From contig NC_047497.1 of the NCBI RefSeq assembly GCF_002079055.1, positions 1-64,000 of the forward strand: 64,000 nucleotides of DNA, given 5' to 3'. This stretch comes from Saccharomyces paradoxus. Its lineage: Eukaryota; Ascomycota; Saccharomycetes; Saccharomycetales; Saccharomycetaceae. Numbering within the stretch: the first letter of the stretch is position 1; the number at the start of each line of letters is the position of its first letter. Positions 20,852 through 31,465 of this stretch are shown here, one piece after another. The notes under the pieces were generated by a model. The model ran no database searches. It was not told the DNA's origin and saw only the letters and a list, made by a program, of their open reading frames with translations. The position numbers and the translations under genes are program-made.

Positions 20852-22086
20852 ATGCCCATAATAATACCAACGATAGTACCTACAGTGTTAAACATCGTAA
20901 TTGAAGGTAAGGTGTTTTTCCTGTCATTTTTTCAAAATAGAAAAAGAGATCAAGAAGCTCTGAGGAGCGTAGCTCTATTATCCTTCAAGCATCTCCAATC
21001 CCAAAAGATTATCCTACCTCAAGACCTTTTCAGGGACTACTTCACATGGAGGTTTTATGAGATTTACAAGTCCTTGGCTTTTTGTACCTGGTTGCTAATA
21101 TGGTTGCTATTATGGTCACTACTCATCCTTTGCTTTTTGAAAATGCCCACCAAGTGGATTTATCCGTTTGGGTTTCCTTTTTTTGTCCCATTTCTTGGGG
21201 GGTTAATTTTACCCAATATTTATACACTTTCTCGTAAACGTGCCTTATCGAAACAACTTACTCAGTTTTCCAAAGAAATTACTGAAAATACGCCAGGTAC
21301 GGACATTCATGATTGGGAAGTAGTTGCAGCAAATCTGAATTCCTACTTTTATGAAAACAAAGTTTGGAATACTGAGTACTTTTTTTTCAATGCTGCGGAC
21401 TGCCAAGGAGCGTTCAAAACAACTCTTCTCGAACCATTTTCTTTGAGGATGAATCTTCCAAGGTTAAGGCATTTAAGGATTCCGCCCCCTACATCGAAGA
21501 GGCCTTGCAGGTTTATTCTGCAAAATTTGACAAAAAATGGAAGTTGTTCAATACTGAGAAAGTGTGGAGCCCTGTTGATTTGGAACATGTCCAGCTCCCC
21601 AAAGAGGTTCACCGTTGTAAGCTTACCTGGGTTTTCAAGAGGATTTTCAATCTCCGGCTTTTACCAGCATTTCTTTTGTCTTTGGCCTGTATCTACGGGT
21701 CATGGGATAAGTGCCGTCTACTTCGTGTCTTATCTTGTGGGGGAGGTTTTCTCCTTATGGTAAGGGTTTTCCAAAATATGAGGCTCTTTTCCATGAATAT
21801 GGAAGACAAAATGCAGTTCTTGTCATTTATTATAAATGAGCCGGAAATTGGTGTTAATGGGTGGGATGCAATTGCAAAGAAAATGAACAGGTTTTTGTTT
21901 GAGAAAAAAGTCTGGAAAGATGAAGATTTTTTCTTCGATGGGATTGACTGTGAATGGTTTTTTAGCCATTGCTTCTACCGCCTTTTATCTGCAAAAAATT
22001 CTATGTTCTATAGACCCCTGAACGTGGAACTATGGCCATATATTAAATTAGCGCAATTATCCCGTAGTGAGGAACCCCTAGTGTAG
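20852..22086 (+). pseudogene. COS9: COS9 ortholog (DUP380 family), short deletion
   Basis: COS proteins are DUP380-family membrane proteins that act in trans to sort cargo into multivesicular bodies during nutrient stress. This copy sits between FRE2 and SRY1, exactly as COS9 does. The first part has the QSQKIILPQDLF block, two hydrophobic segments, the HDWEVVAANLNSYFYENKVWN block and YFFFNAADCQ. It reaches LLEPFSL, after which the reading continues one frame over with DESSKVKAFKDSAPYIEEALQVY, then SPVDLEHVQLPKE, two more hydrophobic segments, GWDAIAKKMNRFLFEKKVW and NVELWPYI. Set against Cos9 as I recall it (FSVKKDESSK), four bases are missing at about 21,446-21,448. I see no other break, so inactivation looks recent. 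The ATG at 20,852 gives about 411 codons, near the usual Cos9 length, but the N-terminal 30 residues differ from what I recall of Cos9. Confidence 0.85.
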
Positions 22087-23456
22087 AAACAAATGCGCTT
22101 TCTTCGATATAGTTTTGTGTAGTTTATTGGATCCGAGTAGTCAATACTACTCCCTTTCGCCTAGTCGCCGCTGGTTAACCAAAGTCAAAGCGTTACCATC
22201 AGAATATATGCGGAATGCTTGTCTTTTTCTTCCTCAAATGATGCCATATCCATGTATACGCTGAAAGACGGCTGGCCACTTTTATCAAGCAATTATATCA
22301 GCCTAACTTGACCCAATCAAGAAGATTAATATATCGGCAGAGATTGTGCAATAGTTTGATCCTCAAGTCATGAAACGATTGTTGAGTTTGATGAGCCTTG
22401 GTCATATCTATTTCTTTTGAACATAACTATGATAACTCTTTTCCCGTCTCTTGCTAATCAGGGAAAGGTGATGAAACTTATATCAATACTTGTGTTGAGT
22501 ACTTGACGGAAATTTATTGCTACAAAAGGGCACTAAATGAAACATCGTTAATGACTGCTGTAGAACTAATTTGTAAAAGAATCAAAGGACGGACGGCCTT
22601 ATTTGGCGCTTTTGTTTGTGAGACCAATGCTACGTAGATCACCATATTTGGTTTACGGATGTAATTTAAAAACACGGATTTGTTTTTTTTGAGTTGTTCT
22701 TTGAATCTCAATCTTTGAACAGCTTAGCGTTGACACTTGTGGGTATTGAGAATATCTTTACAGAGATAATAATTATGGTAAAAAGAGAAAAATCAAACTT
22801 TAGGAGGTTTCCTATAGTTTTTGGTCTTGGACAAATTATGATTTAGTTGACGGAAAAGAGGTTCATCCTTCCTAATTAGTTTTATTAGCGACGGCATTCC
22901 CTCCTCCTTGGTGAATCTGTTAGGCAAGAAACTGACTTATACAGCCGATTTATATTTAAAGTTTTCTTGCGTAACTAAAACCTTTACCTTTAGTTTAAGT
23001 ATAGATATATGCCTTTCAATTTAAAAGGTGTGTCCTATACCAAGTTCAATCCTAAGCAACGCTCTTTTGTTCCGGTTCGAAATGTACAAAAAGAGAAGAA
23101 ACTAAAATACCCGCAATACTTATATTCACGGCTAGAAGCTATATTATTGGAGTTGAGATAAGGAGCATTTTTTCTCTTTCACATAGCACCATTCTGCCGA
23201 ACAATTTTGCCACAGATAGAGGCGTCAGTTCAGTCAAATATAGTACTAGCAGAAAAATATCGTGATCCTAGACATGCTTCTTGCGGAAAAAGGATACGTG
23301 GACTTATCAGAGCAAAAGTCAACCAAAAGCTTCTTTTTTGAAGTCACAAGAGCGTCACTTCAAAAAGTTAACCGTATATTATTGCCGTGTAAGAATAGAG
23401 ATCTAACGTTTACAGTTCTTCAGTAAAAAATTTAAGTTGAAGTTGAAATGGATGTA
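22087..23456. other. Intergenic between COS9 and SRY1
   Basis: About 1.4 kb between convergent 3' ends. The longest frame is 63 codons on the minus strand and has no recognisable feature. I see no repeat or RNA gene. Confidence 0.5.
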
Positions 23457-24437
23457 CTAAGTCATCGGGCCATCTTCCCTCCCTGAGATTAAAGCGGCAT
23501 ATCTTCTCATGTCTACATTACCTCCACTTAGTATTATTCCTACTTTCTTGCCAACTAGTTCTTTCTTCTTCAGGAGCGCACCTGCAAATCCTAAACAAGC
23601 TGTAGGTTCGACAACTAACTTCATGCGTTCCGCGAGGAAATGCATGCATTCTATTAGCTCTTGATCGCTTACCGTCAAAATATCATCGACATTTTCGCGA
23701 ATAATGGCAAATGTGTACTCCCCCAGATGTTGTGTTTGAGCGCCATCTGCGATGGTTTTCGGAGTATCGATGTGAACAATGGAACCTGATCTGAAGGATT
23801 GTTGTCCGTCGTTACCAGCTTCAGGTTCAACTCCAAAAATTTTGCAGTCTGGAGACAGGCTTCTAGCGGCAAGTGCAGATCCCGAAAGAAGCCCTCCACC
23901 TCCCAAAGGAACAAATAATGCATCAAGCTGCCCAACCTCTTCTAATAGCTCCTTTGCAGATGTGCCTTGCCCTGCAATAACATCAGGGTGATCATAGGGT
24001 GGGATCAGTGCAAATCCATGTTTGGCTGCTAATTGACGTCCAATCTCCTCGCGATCCTCAGTATATCTGTTATACTTTATAATATGAGCTCCGTAACCGG
24101 CTGTAGCAACAACTTTGAGAGTGGGAGCGTCCTCGGGCATAACAATTGTTGCAGGTACGTTTAACAATTTTGCACTAAGAGCAATGGCCTGTGCATGGTT
24201 GCCTGATGAAAAAGCGATCACTCCCTTACTTCTTTTTTCATCACTTAATTTTGAAACAGCGTTCATTGCTCCACGAAACTTGAACGCTCCAACCCGTTGG
24301 TAATTCTCACCTTTGAAGTATATTTCTGCCCCAAGTTGATCGTTAAGCGTGCGTGAAGTGAGAACAGGTGTCTCGTTCACATATCCCTTAATTCTCTCGC
24401 CGGCATCCAAAACGTCATTATAAGTAGGAACAAGCAT
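23457..24437 (-). CDS. SRY1: 3-hydroxyaspartate dehydratase (serine racemase fold)
   Basis: A 326-residue pyridoxal-phosphate enzyme of fold type II that dehydrates L-threo-3-hydroxyaspartate to oxaloacetate and ammonia, detoxifying the amino acid. The cofactor lysine is Lys53 in AFKFRGAMN. The SSGNHAQ segment at about 77-83 and the phosphate-binding tetraglycine loop GGGGL at 179-183 are both present, and SGGNVDM near the C-terminus completes the site. Despite homology to serine racemase, the yeast enzyme was shown to act on hydroxyaspartate. Length equals the S. cerevisiae protein. The start MLVPTY corresponds to MIVPTY there. Intact. Confidence 0.95.
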   Translation of the reverse strand: MLVPTYNDVLDAGERIKGYVNETPVLTSRTLNDQLGAEIYFKGENYQRVGAFKFRGAMNAVSKLSDEKRSKGVIAFSSGNHAQAIALSAKLLNVPATIVMPEDAPTLKVVATAGYGAHIIKYNRYTEDREEIGRQLAAKHGFALIPPYDHPDVIAGQGTSAKELLEEVGQLDALFVPLGGGGLLSGSALAARSLSPDCKIFGVEPEAGNDGQQSFRSGSIVHIDTPKTIADGAQTQHLGEYTFAIIRENVDDILTVSDQELIECMHFLAERMKLVVEPTACLGFAGALLKKKELVGKKVGIILSGGNVDMRRYAALISGREDGPMT

Positions 24438-26113
24438 TTTTATAATTCAACTAAAACTAAATATCTCGAACTATATCGATAATTTAGTATTTTTAAGTTC
24501 TTTTCAAAACTGCTTTTTTCAAATCCTTGCTGACTAAAAATTTTAGGCTTTTTATATACGCAACAGTTTATATTTTTCTCACATATCGTTCTATAGGCGC
24601 TAGATTATGATAAGAGGCTGAATTTACTAATTAGTCATTTTTTGTCGTAGGAGGCATGTCGAAAAGAAGTAGGCCAATTAACCTGTCAAGATTAAGAAAA
24701 CATACGTCGAATGACTGGTATTGCCCACGATGTGCGATAAAGCAATAGTTTGACTCCTAGGGCATGATGACGGTGACAAAAACTCAGCAAATCAATGATT
24801 GAGAGCATACTAGTCCGTTGTTATTCTAACACTACTTACGTCACACTCTCGAGCATTAAAATAACGAAATCGTTTTTCAGTCTTTCACCATTCAAGTTTA
24901 CAGCTGATTTATCAATGCTTAATTATTTTAAAAAAATTCACCTTTTAACCTCGTAGCTTAAATAGAACACAAGCGTAGCTGCCCAAAATACAAGCCTATT
25001 CATCAAGAATATTCTGCAGAGAACGTTTCATGGGCTGTTTTTTCTATTTGATATCATTACCACAAGTGTCAGTCTGAATCAATGTTTAAGGAATCAGGCC
25101 TTGACAGCTCTCCAATAATAATATTAGAGCATTTCGATATGGTACAAGACTAAAAAAGTCTATTTGTAGAGAATCTCACCACGAAATCTGGAGAAACAAT
25201 TATGTACTGCTTTCGTTTCTGCCTCTTCTTCTGTTGATCTTCCAATCGGCTGGATTCGTCTGCACCTAAACACACCAATCGATAATCATCACTATAAATT
25301 ATACATGTCGACGGAAGCTAATACCATGGTCTACAAAAGCATCCTGTTAAGCCATTTGTAATTTCTTCACCAGGCCGGTTTTAGAGAAAAAAACCCCCGG
25401 ACCTAGTCACAGAGAAGTTTGAGTAGTTCTATATTTGACAAGACGGTACCTTGTATCAGCGCGAAACGCTATCTTCGAAGTAAGTAGAGGGGTGGGTCTT
25501 CTTAAATTTCTGTAACGTTTCCAGTGAATTGGCGCATAATGTTTAAATTTTATTTATTCAAAAAGTGGGAGACATGCATTTTTTGCATCAAGAAAACTAA
25601 TATTCTTTTATACATTATTCACCGCCAAACTTTTTCCACTGAGATGTATCTTTCAGTGTACGTTGTTATGTTATTATTATTCTTGTATTTTCTTTACGTA
25701 GTTTTCAGAAGATTCTTTTTCCGCTGGGAGGAAGACTGCTGCAACGATTAACCTTTTTACTATTCCATGCAAGGAGCCCCTACATATTCTCAAGGTTAAA
25801 GCATGAGCGTGGCTGTTACAAGCATTAAAAGAAAAAATTATCGCGATAGGCAAAAGGCTTTTTTCTTGCGAAATTTCTAACAGGAGTAGAGCCAGAGACA
25901 ATAACTTTGACCGTGAGAATAATGCTAATGTCTTTTACGTTTTCTCACATCAAAGACCCTCAAAATATGTTGGATTTACAATAGATAATGCTTATTTGAG
26001 AGTAGTCTCATTGAAAACTCAATAGAACCCGTCTATCTCGAAGCAATTTATTTCTTGTTACATAGCTCTTGTTCATCTTTTAAGCGAGCAGTATTGTCAC
26101 TTGATTTAAGAGG
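24438..26113. other. SRY1 promoter and distal JEN1 upstream region
   Basis: About 1.7 kb of AT-rich sequence. It holds the SRY1 promoter on the minus strand at its left side. A small ATG frame at 25,539-25,751 encodes 70 residues with one hydrophobic segment, but nothing suggests it is a gene. No RNA gene seen. Confidence 0.5.
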
Positions 26114-26430
26114 TGTTGGAATGAAATTCTGATATCATCTATTTAGTAGTATATTATCACATGCGGTGTAAAAGAATGACATAAAGATTGAGAAACAGCC
26201 GTCCAATCTAATGGAAGCCGAAATATAAGGATTGATAATGTAATAGGATAATGAATGACAACGTATAAAAGGAAAGAGGATATAGTAATAACACTATGTA
26301 GAACTATCGATTCCCTTTTGTGGATTCCTATATCCTCGAGGAGAACTTCTAGTATATTCTGTATATCTATATCATAGCCTTTAACAACGACGGAATCCCA
26401 ACAATTACCTGCTTATTCACCTAATTCTCA
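26114..26430 (+). mobile_element. Solo Ty1/Ty2-type delta LTR
   Basis: The 317-bp segment begins TGTTGGAAT and ends CTAATTCTCA, the termini of delta LTRs. Inside it has the delta signatures GATTGATAATGTAATAGGAT and CCTCGAGGAGAACTTCTAGT. It is flanked by a perfect 5-bp target duplication, AGAGG, at 26,109-26,113 and 26,431-26,435. No internal Ty sequence remains, so this is the scar left by recombination between the two LTRs. It is diverged from the modern delta sequence as I recall it, so the insertion is probably not young. It lies about 2 kb upstream of JEN1 and reads in the same direction. Confidence 0.93.
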
Positions 26431-28432
26431 AGAGGGATGTTTAATTTTGTAATATGGCTTACGACGAAAAAAAAGGGCGGTAAAAGCTGGCGACGGGTAT
26501 AACCTTATCAGTCACCGATGTTCCGACGTCAGCTAAGTTGCGGCGTCGCGGAAGGCCGTAGCAACCATACTTGGGTCGAGAAAAGCAAGAGAAATAAAAG
26601 CTTGATGTCCCGTATTTTATTGGAAAAGCTATTCGTTATAGGGTTAGCGATTCAAGTCATTGAGCTGAGATAGGAAAATTTTTGAGACATTGTTGTGATA
26701 GGCTCAATGAGAGAATTATTGCAGGATGCTTATCTACAAATTCTGTCACATCAAATATCAGCTTTTCTTTTTTTTTATTATTCCTATTTTTTAAGTCCTA
26801 TCTTGGATTGGGATTATTGCACTTTCGTTGAATGTGAACAGATCATGATTCAGCCATCTAAAAGAATATTCGGCCAGGCAGGGTATTACAGCATACCCTT
26901 TTTCCTAGTATGGAAGGGCCCTAGATCGTCGGCATCTTAGATTACCTAACAAACGTAAGGGCAAATCAGCGCCTACTTTCTCGTGTAAGACGACGAGATT
27001 TCTTCGATCTGCACATCTTCACTGCCTCATCCCCGCGGTAAACCTGGGGGAACTGCGTCCCTCGGGGCCGCTGTCATCATGCTGGGTACATGACAGAAGC
27101 TAAACCGTAGCTGGTAGGGACTCACGAGTCAGATCTAAACACTGTTTTTTGACTCGGGCGGCTAGTATGACCCGGGGGAATGGAGAACTTCTCATGGCTA
27201 CCCCAACAAAACCAGACAAGATCTTGTAGATGTCTCCAATTTCTTAGCTGCACCCTCACACGTCTTACACATTAAAAAAAATCAAAATATTACCCGTCTA
27301 AATGGTAAATCATGTCCACTTTTCCGTTAGTCATCGGGCAGACCGGTCCTTGTCCCTTCCTTTAGTTTCGGACATTAATTAATATATAAATAGATCTATA
27401 ATTTGTGAAAGATATGACATTACAGCATAGAAAACATCACAAGGAAAACAAACTTAAGGATTTAGTTTTTTTTTTACTGGTTGCAAATTAGCTTATTATC
27501 TTTCATTCAGAAGTCTAATCGAGCGACCTTGCAGCATTTGCACATTTTAAACAATACGATTTGACTAAAGTGGATGTACCCCCACCCGTTCTGTCCCACC
27601 GGTTCACCCCACGGTTTTTACATTCCACTGTATTCAAGTTTGCAATATGGAGTCAATTTGTAGTAGCTTGGGCGGCTAAAAATATCTGTAAATTGGAGAA
27701 GTTAATTACCGTGGAGAATGACTGATCACAACTCCAATGTTCCCTTCTTTGCGCTCTTTGGACGGCCGATATCCGCGCGGGACCCTGACCCCACAGTTTA
27801 CTCCACTAGACCGGCGTGTTTCTCTTCTTTTTTTCCATTTCTCCTGGGGTGAAAACTCAAGAGGTAATAGCCGACAAACGGACTCCAAAAAAAAGGAGAC
27901 ACAGAACAAGACGCAGCGCCTGCATCATGCACACTAAAGCGGCAGTAGGTATGTCTGACCAACTCCAATTAAATGAAGACTGTTTGCCGTGCGCGTCTCA
28001 GAGGGGCTGCGAGATTTCTGTGATCGAGGAAGTCATTGAGCGCGGCTTGAAATTATTTCTCCATCTCAAAGCCGCCAAGTGAATCATTATTTTCTCCATG
28101 AGAAAGCTAGTTTGCTACTTTCTGCACACCATCCGGACGTCCATCGTTTTTCACTTAACGGCCTTTTGCCCCCTTCTGTTATGATGCGTTAGAACGTTAC
28201 CTGGTCATTTGGATGGAGATCTTAGTAGCACCTCATTATCTCTCATAGCACTGTCCTTGGCAAAAAAAAATTCATCAAAGCAAACTATTCTCTTGATGTA
28301 TAAATAGATCACACATCATTGTCGAGAAATAGTTTGGAACTTGCTCAGCTCTTCTCCCTTAGAGCTAAAAGGAAACACATTAACAGTTTCGAAAGTTTTT
28401 CCGTATAGAGATTGAATACTGCTACCGAGAAC
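26431..28432 (+). promoter_or_regulatory. JEN1 upstream region with Mig1-type GC boxes
   Basis: This long interval is the probable JEN1 control region. A TATAAATAG box lies at 28,299-28,307, about 126 bp before the ATG. Mig1-type GC boxes (SYGGGG) occur at 27,031-27,036 (minus), 27,044-27,049 (plus) and 27,789-27,794 (minus), that is about 1.4 kb and 0.64 kb upstream. S. cerevisiae JEN1 has two functional Mig1 sites at roughly these distances, which mediate glucose repression. The stretch 27,020-27,180 is unusually GC-rich for this window. Open frames here are short and unconvincing. Confidence 0.55.
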
Positions 28433-30283
28433 ATGTCATCTTCAATAACGGATGAAAAAATATCTAGCGAACAACAGCAACCAGCTGGCAGAAAGTTATA
28501 CTACAACACAAGCACTTTTGCAGAGCCACCTCTAGTGGACGAAGAAGGTAACCCCATAAACTATGAGCCAGAAGTTTACAACCCGGATCACGAAAAGCTA
28601 TACCATAACCCATCACTACCTGCACAATCGATTCAGGACACTAGAGATGATGAATTGCTGGAAAGAGTTTACAGCCAGGATCAGGGTGTAGAGTATGAGG
28701 AGGATGAAGAAGATAAACCAAATCTAAGCGCTGCGTCCATAAAAAGTTATGCTTTAACGAGATTTACATCTTTACTGCACATTCACGAGTTTTCTTTGGA
28801 AAACATCAACCCCATACCCGAACTGCGCAAAATGACGTGGCAGAATTGGAACTATTTTTTCATGGGTTACCTTGCGTGGTTATCAGCGGCCTGGGCCTTC
28901 TTTTGTGTTTCAGTGTCAGTAGCTCCATTGGCAGAATTATATGATAGACCAACCAGGGACATCACCTGGGGGTTGGGGTTGGTGTTATTTGTTCGTTCAG
29001 CTGGTGCTGTTATATTTGGTTTATGGACAGACAAGTCTTCCAGAAAATGGCCTTATATTACATGTTTAGTTTTATTTGTTATCGCACAGCTTTGTACTCC
29101 ATGGTGTGACACATATGAAAAATTTCTGGGCGTAAGGTGGATAACCGGTATTGCAATGGGAGGAATTTATGGGTGTGCTTCCGCAACAGCAATCGAAGAT
29201 GCTCCGGTGAAGGCACGTTCTTTTCTATCAGGTTTATTTTTTTCTGCCTACGCCATGGGATTTATATTTGCTATCATTTTTTACAGAGCCTTTGGTTACT
29301 TCAGAGATGATGGCTGGAAAATATTATTCTGGTTTAGCATTTTTCTACCAATTCTACTAATTTTCTGGAGATTGTTATGGCCTGAAACAAAATACTTCAC
29401 CAAAGTTTTGAAAGCCCGTAAACTAATATTGAGTGACGCTGTGAAAGCTAATGGTGGCGAACCTTTGCCAAAGGCCAATTTCAAACAAAAGATGGTATCC
29501 ATGAAAAGAACAGTTCAAAAGTACTGGTTATTGTTTGCATATTTAGTTGTTTTATTGGTCGGTCCAAATTACTTGACTCATGCTTCTCAAGACTTATTGC
29601 CAACCATGCTGCGCGCCCAGCTAGGCCTATCCAAAGATGCCGTTACGGTCATTGTAGTAGTCACCAACATTGGTGCTATTTGTGGGGGTATGATATTTGG
29701 ACAGTTTATGGAAGTTACTGGAAGGAGATTAGGCCTGTTAATTGCATGTACAATGGGCGGTTGCTTTACCTACCCTGCATTTATGTTGAGAAGCGAAAAG
29801 GCTATATTAGGTGCGGGTTTCATGTTATATTTTTGTGTCTTTGGTGTCTGGGGTATCTTGCCCATTCACCTTGCAGAACTGGCTCCTGCTGATGCAAGGG
29901 CTTTGGTTGCTGGCCTATCCTACCAACTAGGTAACCTAGCTTCTGCAGCGGCCTCCACGATTGAGACGCAGTTAGCTGACAGATACCCATTAGAAAGAGA
30001 TGCCTCTGGCGCCGTGATTAAAGAAGATTATGCTAAAGTTATGGCCATCTTGACTGGCTCTGTTTTCATCTTTACATTTGCCTGTGTTTTTGTAGGACAC
30101 GAAAAATTCCATCGCGATCTATCCTCTCCTGTTATGAAGAAATACATAAACCAAGTGGAAGAATACGAAGCTGATGGTATTTCGATTACTGACGTTGTTG
30201 AACAGAAGACAGAATGTGCTTCAGTGAAGATGATTGATTCGAACATCTCAAAGACGTATGAAGAGCATGTTGAGACTGTTTAA
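28433..30283 (+). CDS. JEN1: Lactate/pyruvate proton symporter
   Basis: A 616-residue plasma-membrane permease that imports lactate, pyruvate and acetate with protons, allowing growth on non-fermentable carbon. It has a hydrophilic acidic N-terminus of about 140 residues (EYEEDEEDK near 95), twelve membrane segments and a cytosolic C-tail. The Jen1 family signature NXX[ST]HX[ST]QDXXXT is seen as NYLTHASQDLLPT at about 379-391, a stretch that lines the substrate path. The many lysines in the tails fit glucose-triggered ubiquitination by Rsp5 and endocytosis. Start: the frame extends seven codons upstream to TTG, but the ATG at 28,433 gives the 616 residues of S. cerevisiae Jen1. Intact. Confidence 0.97.
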   Translation: MSSSITDEKISSEQQQPAGRKLYYNTSTFAEPPLVDEEGNPINYEPEVYNPDHEKLYHNPSLPAQSIQDTRDDELLERVYSQDQGVEYEEDEEDKPNLSAASIKSYALTRFTSLLHIHEFSLENINPIPELRKMTWQNWNYFFMGYLAWLSAAWAFFCVSVSVAPLAELYDRPTRDITWGLGLVLFVRSAGAVIFGLWTDKSSRKWPYITCLVLFVIAQLCTPWCDTYEKFLGVRWITGIAMGGIYGCASATAIEDAPVKARSFLSGLFFSAYAMGFIFAIIFYRAFGYFRDDGWKILFWFSIFLPILLIFWRLLWPETKYFTKVLKARKLILSDAVKANGGEPLPKANFKQKMVSMKRTVQKYWLLFAYLVVLLVGPNYLTHASQDLLPTMLRAQLGLSKDAVTVIVVVTNIGAICGGMIFGQFMEVTGRRLGLLIACTMGGCFTYPAFMLRSEKAILGAGFMLYFCVFGVWGILPIHLAELAPADARALVAGLSYQLGNLASAAASTIETQLADRYPLERDASGAVIKEDYAKVMAILTGSVFIFTFACVFVGHEKFHRDLSSPVMKKYINQVEEYEADGISITDVVEQKTECASVKMIDSNISKTYEEHVETV

Positions 30284-31283
30284 CCATTTTTAATTGCTCT
30301 TTGGACATTTTCTTTTGTCCTACGTAGCTGCATTTCACATATGTTCCAATTATGGCCTTTATAACACTACATAAAAGACGTGATATACGACATACTTTAA
30401 GGTTAGAATTTTTATTGTATTAGCTTTTCCGAGAAGACTAGGATGCAAGTGCATCTAATATTAACGCAGCATAACAGTTGTTCATATTAGGAAGAGAGTA
30501 AATTGAAATTATTGAATTTCAGAAATTTCGAACATCTTGGTTGAATTCAACCTTTTTGCTTACATTTTTCATTATGGGATAATAATAGCATTGGGGAGAG
30601 AAAGTTTGTCGAACAGCAAATTGGGGAAGGTGGGAAAAATCAAGCACCTCTTGATCCTCTGCATAGTCACTATGTATTTCAGACCGTCCGAAATATAGCA
30701 TTTTTGGTTGGTGCACTAAGACGGGTCCCGAGGACCGTTTCCAGCTAGATAGCCATCAACCTGACAGCGCTTTTGATTTTTGAACATGAATTTATTTTCA
30801 TACATAATCAAAACTTGGTATGCGCACATTTCATCGCCAAAGTAGTCTCACCATGAAGTTCTCTTGGAAGAAAGTAAGTAACAAGATAGTATCTATCAAA
30901 CCCTTCGAATGATAGCGGAAAAATAAGGTATATAATAACGATAAGCTTCAGTGTTAGGGCCCACCGGGAAAAAAAGGAAAGAGAGTATCCTCATTTTAAT
31001 GGATGTTGCTTTTTTCTTTTGGAACCCTTTATCAACTCTGGATTTAAGTCAATCGGGTATATTCCCGCTCCCAACCACGTATGTATTATCTGGTACGGCT
31101 GGACAGCAAATTTTACGACGACCTGCACACCTTTTCTGCTGCATACATATTCAACTTTTAGATTTGGCGATCATGCTATAATGTTTTCTTTCAGCCGCTA
31201 CTGCCTACATTTACTCCTTTCATACTAATATGTGCTTAGAGCCACTTTCTTCATCGGGCTTTACCGAAGGTTATACTCCAGTC
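30284..31283. other. JEN1-URA1 intergenic interval
   Basis: About 1 kb, similar in length to S. cerevisiae. A minus-strand frame of about 60 codons from the ATG near 30,701 has mixed composition but no known match. The right part is the URA1 promoter. Confidence 0.5.
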
Positions 31284-31299
31284 TTCGGCGTTTGCCGAA
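31284..31299 (+). promoter_or_regulatory. Ppr1 binding site (UAS-URA)
   Basis: TTCGGCGTTTGCCGAA is an exact TTCGG-N6-CCGAA palindrome, the recognition site of the zinc-cluster activator Ppr1. It lies 167 bp upstream of URA1. Ppr1 senses dihydroorotate and orotate and induces URA1, URA3 and others when pyrimidines run low. Confidence 0.92.
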
Positions 31300-31465
31300 A
31301 ATTTTTCAAGATGCCCATCATCAAGAAATAAAAAAGCTTTATATATGGCATGGCATGCAAATCGGGAACGGGTATTCATCTTTTGAATTGCAAAGTTTGA
31401 ACCTTTAGAAGTCTCAAATAGATATACACAACTAGTAAGAAAAAAATAGAGCTTCCACACCAAGC

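Noticed and set aside
25524-25751. Small frame with one hydrophobic helix in the JEN1 upstream region
   Set aside because: Opens with GTG; the 70-codon ATG version has no conserved feature and AT-rich DNA often encodes hydrophobic runs.
30519-30716. Minus-strand 65-codon frame between JEN1 and URA1
   Set aside because: Opens with GTG; from its first ATG about 60 codons remain, with no match, and frames of this size are expected by chance.
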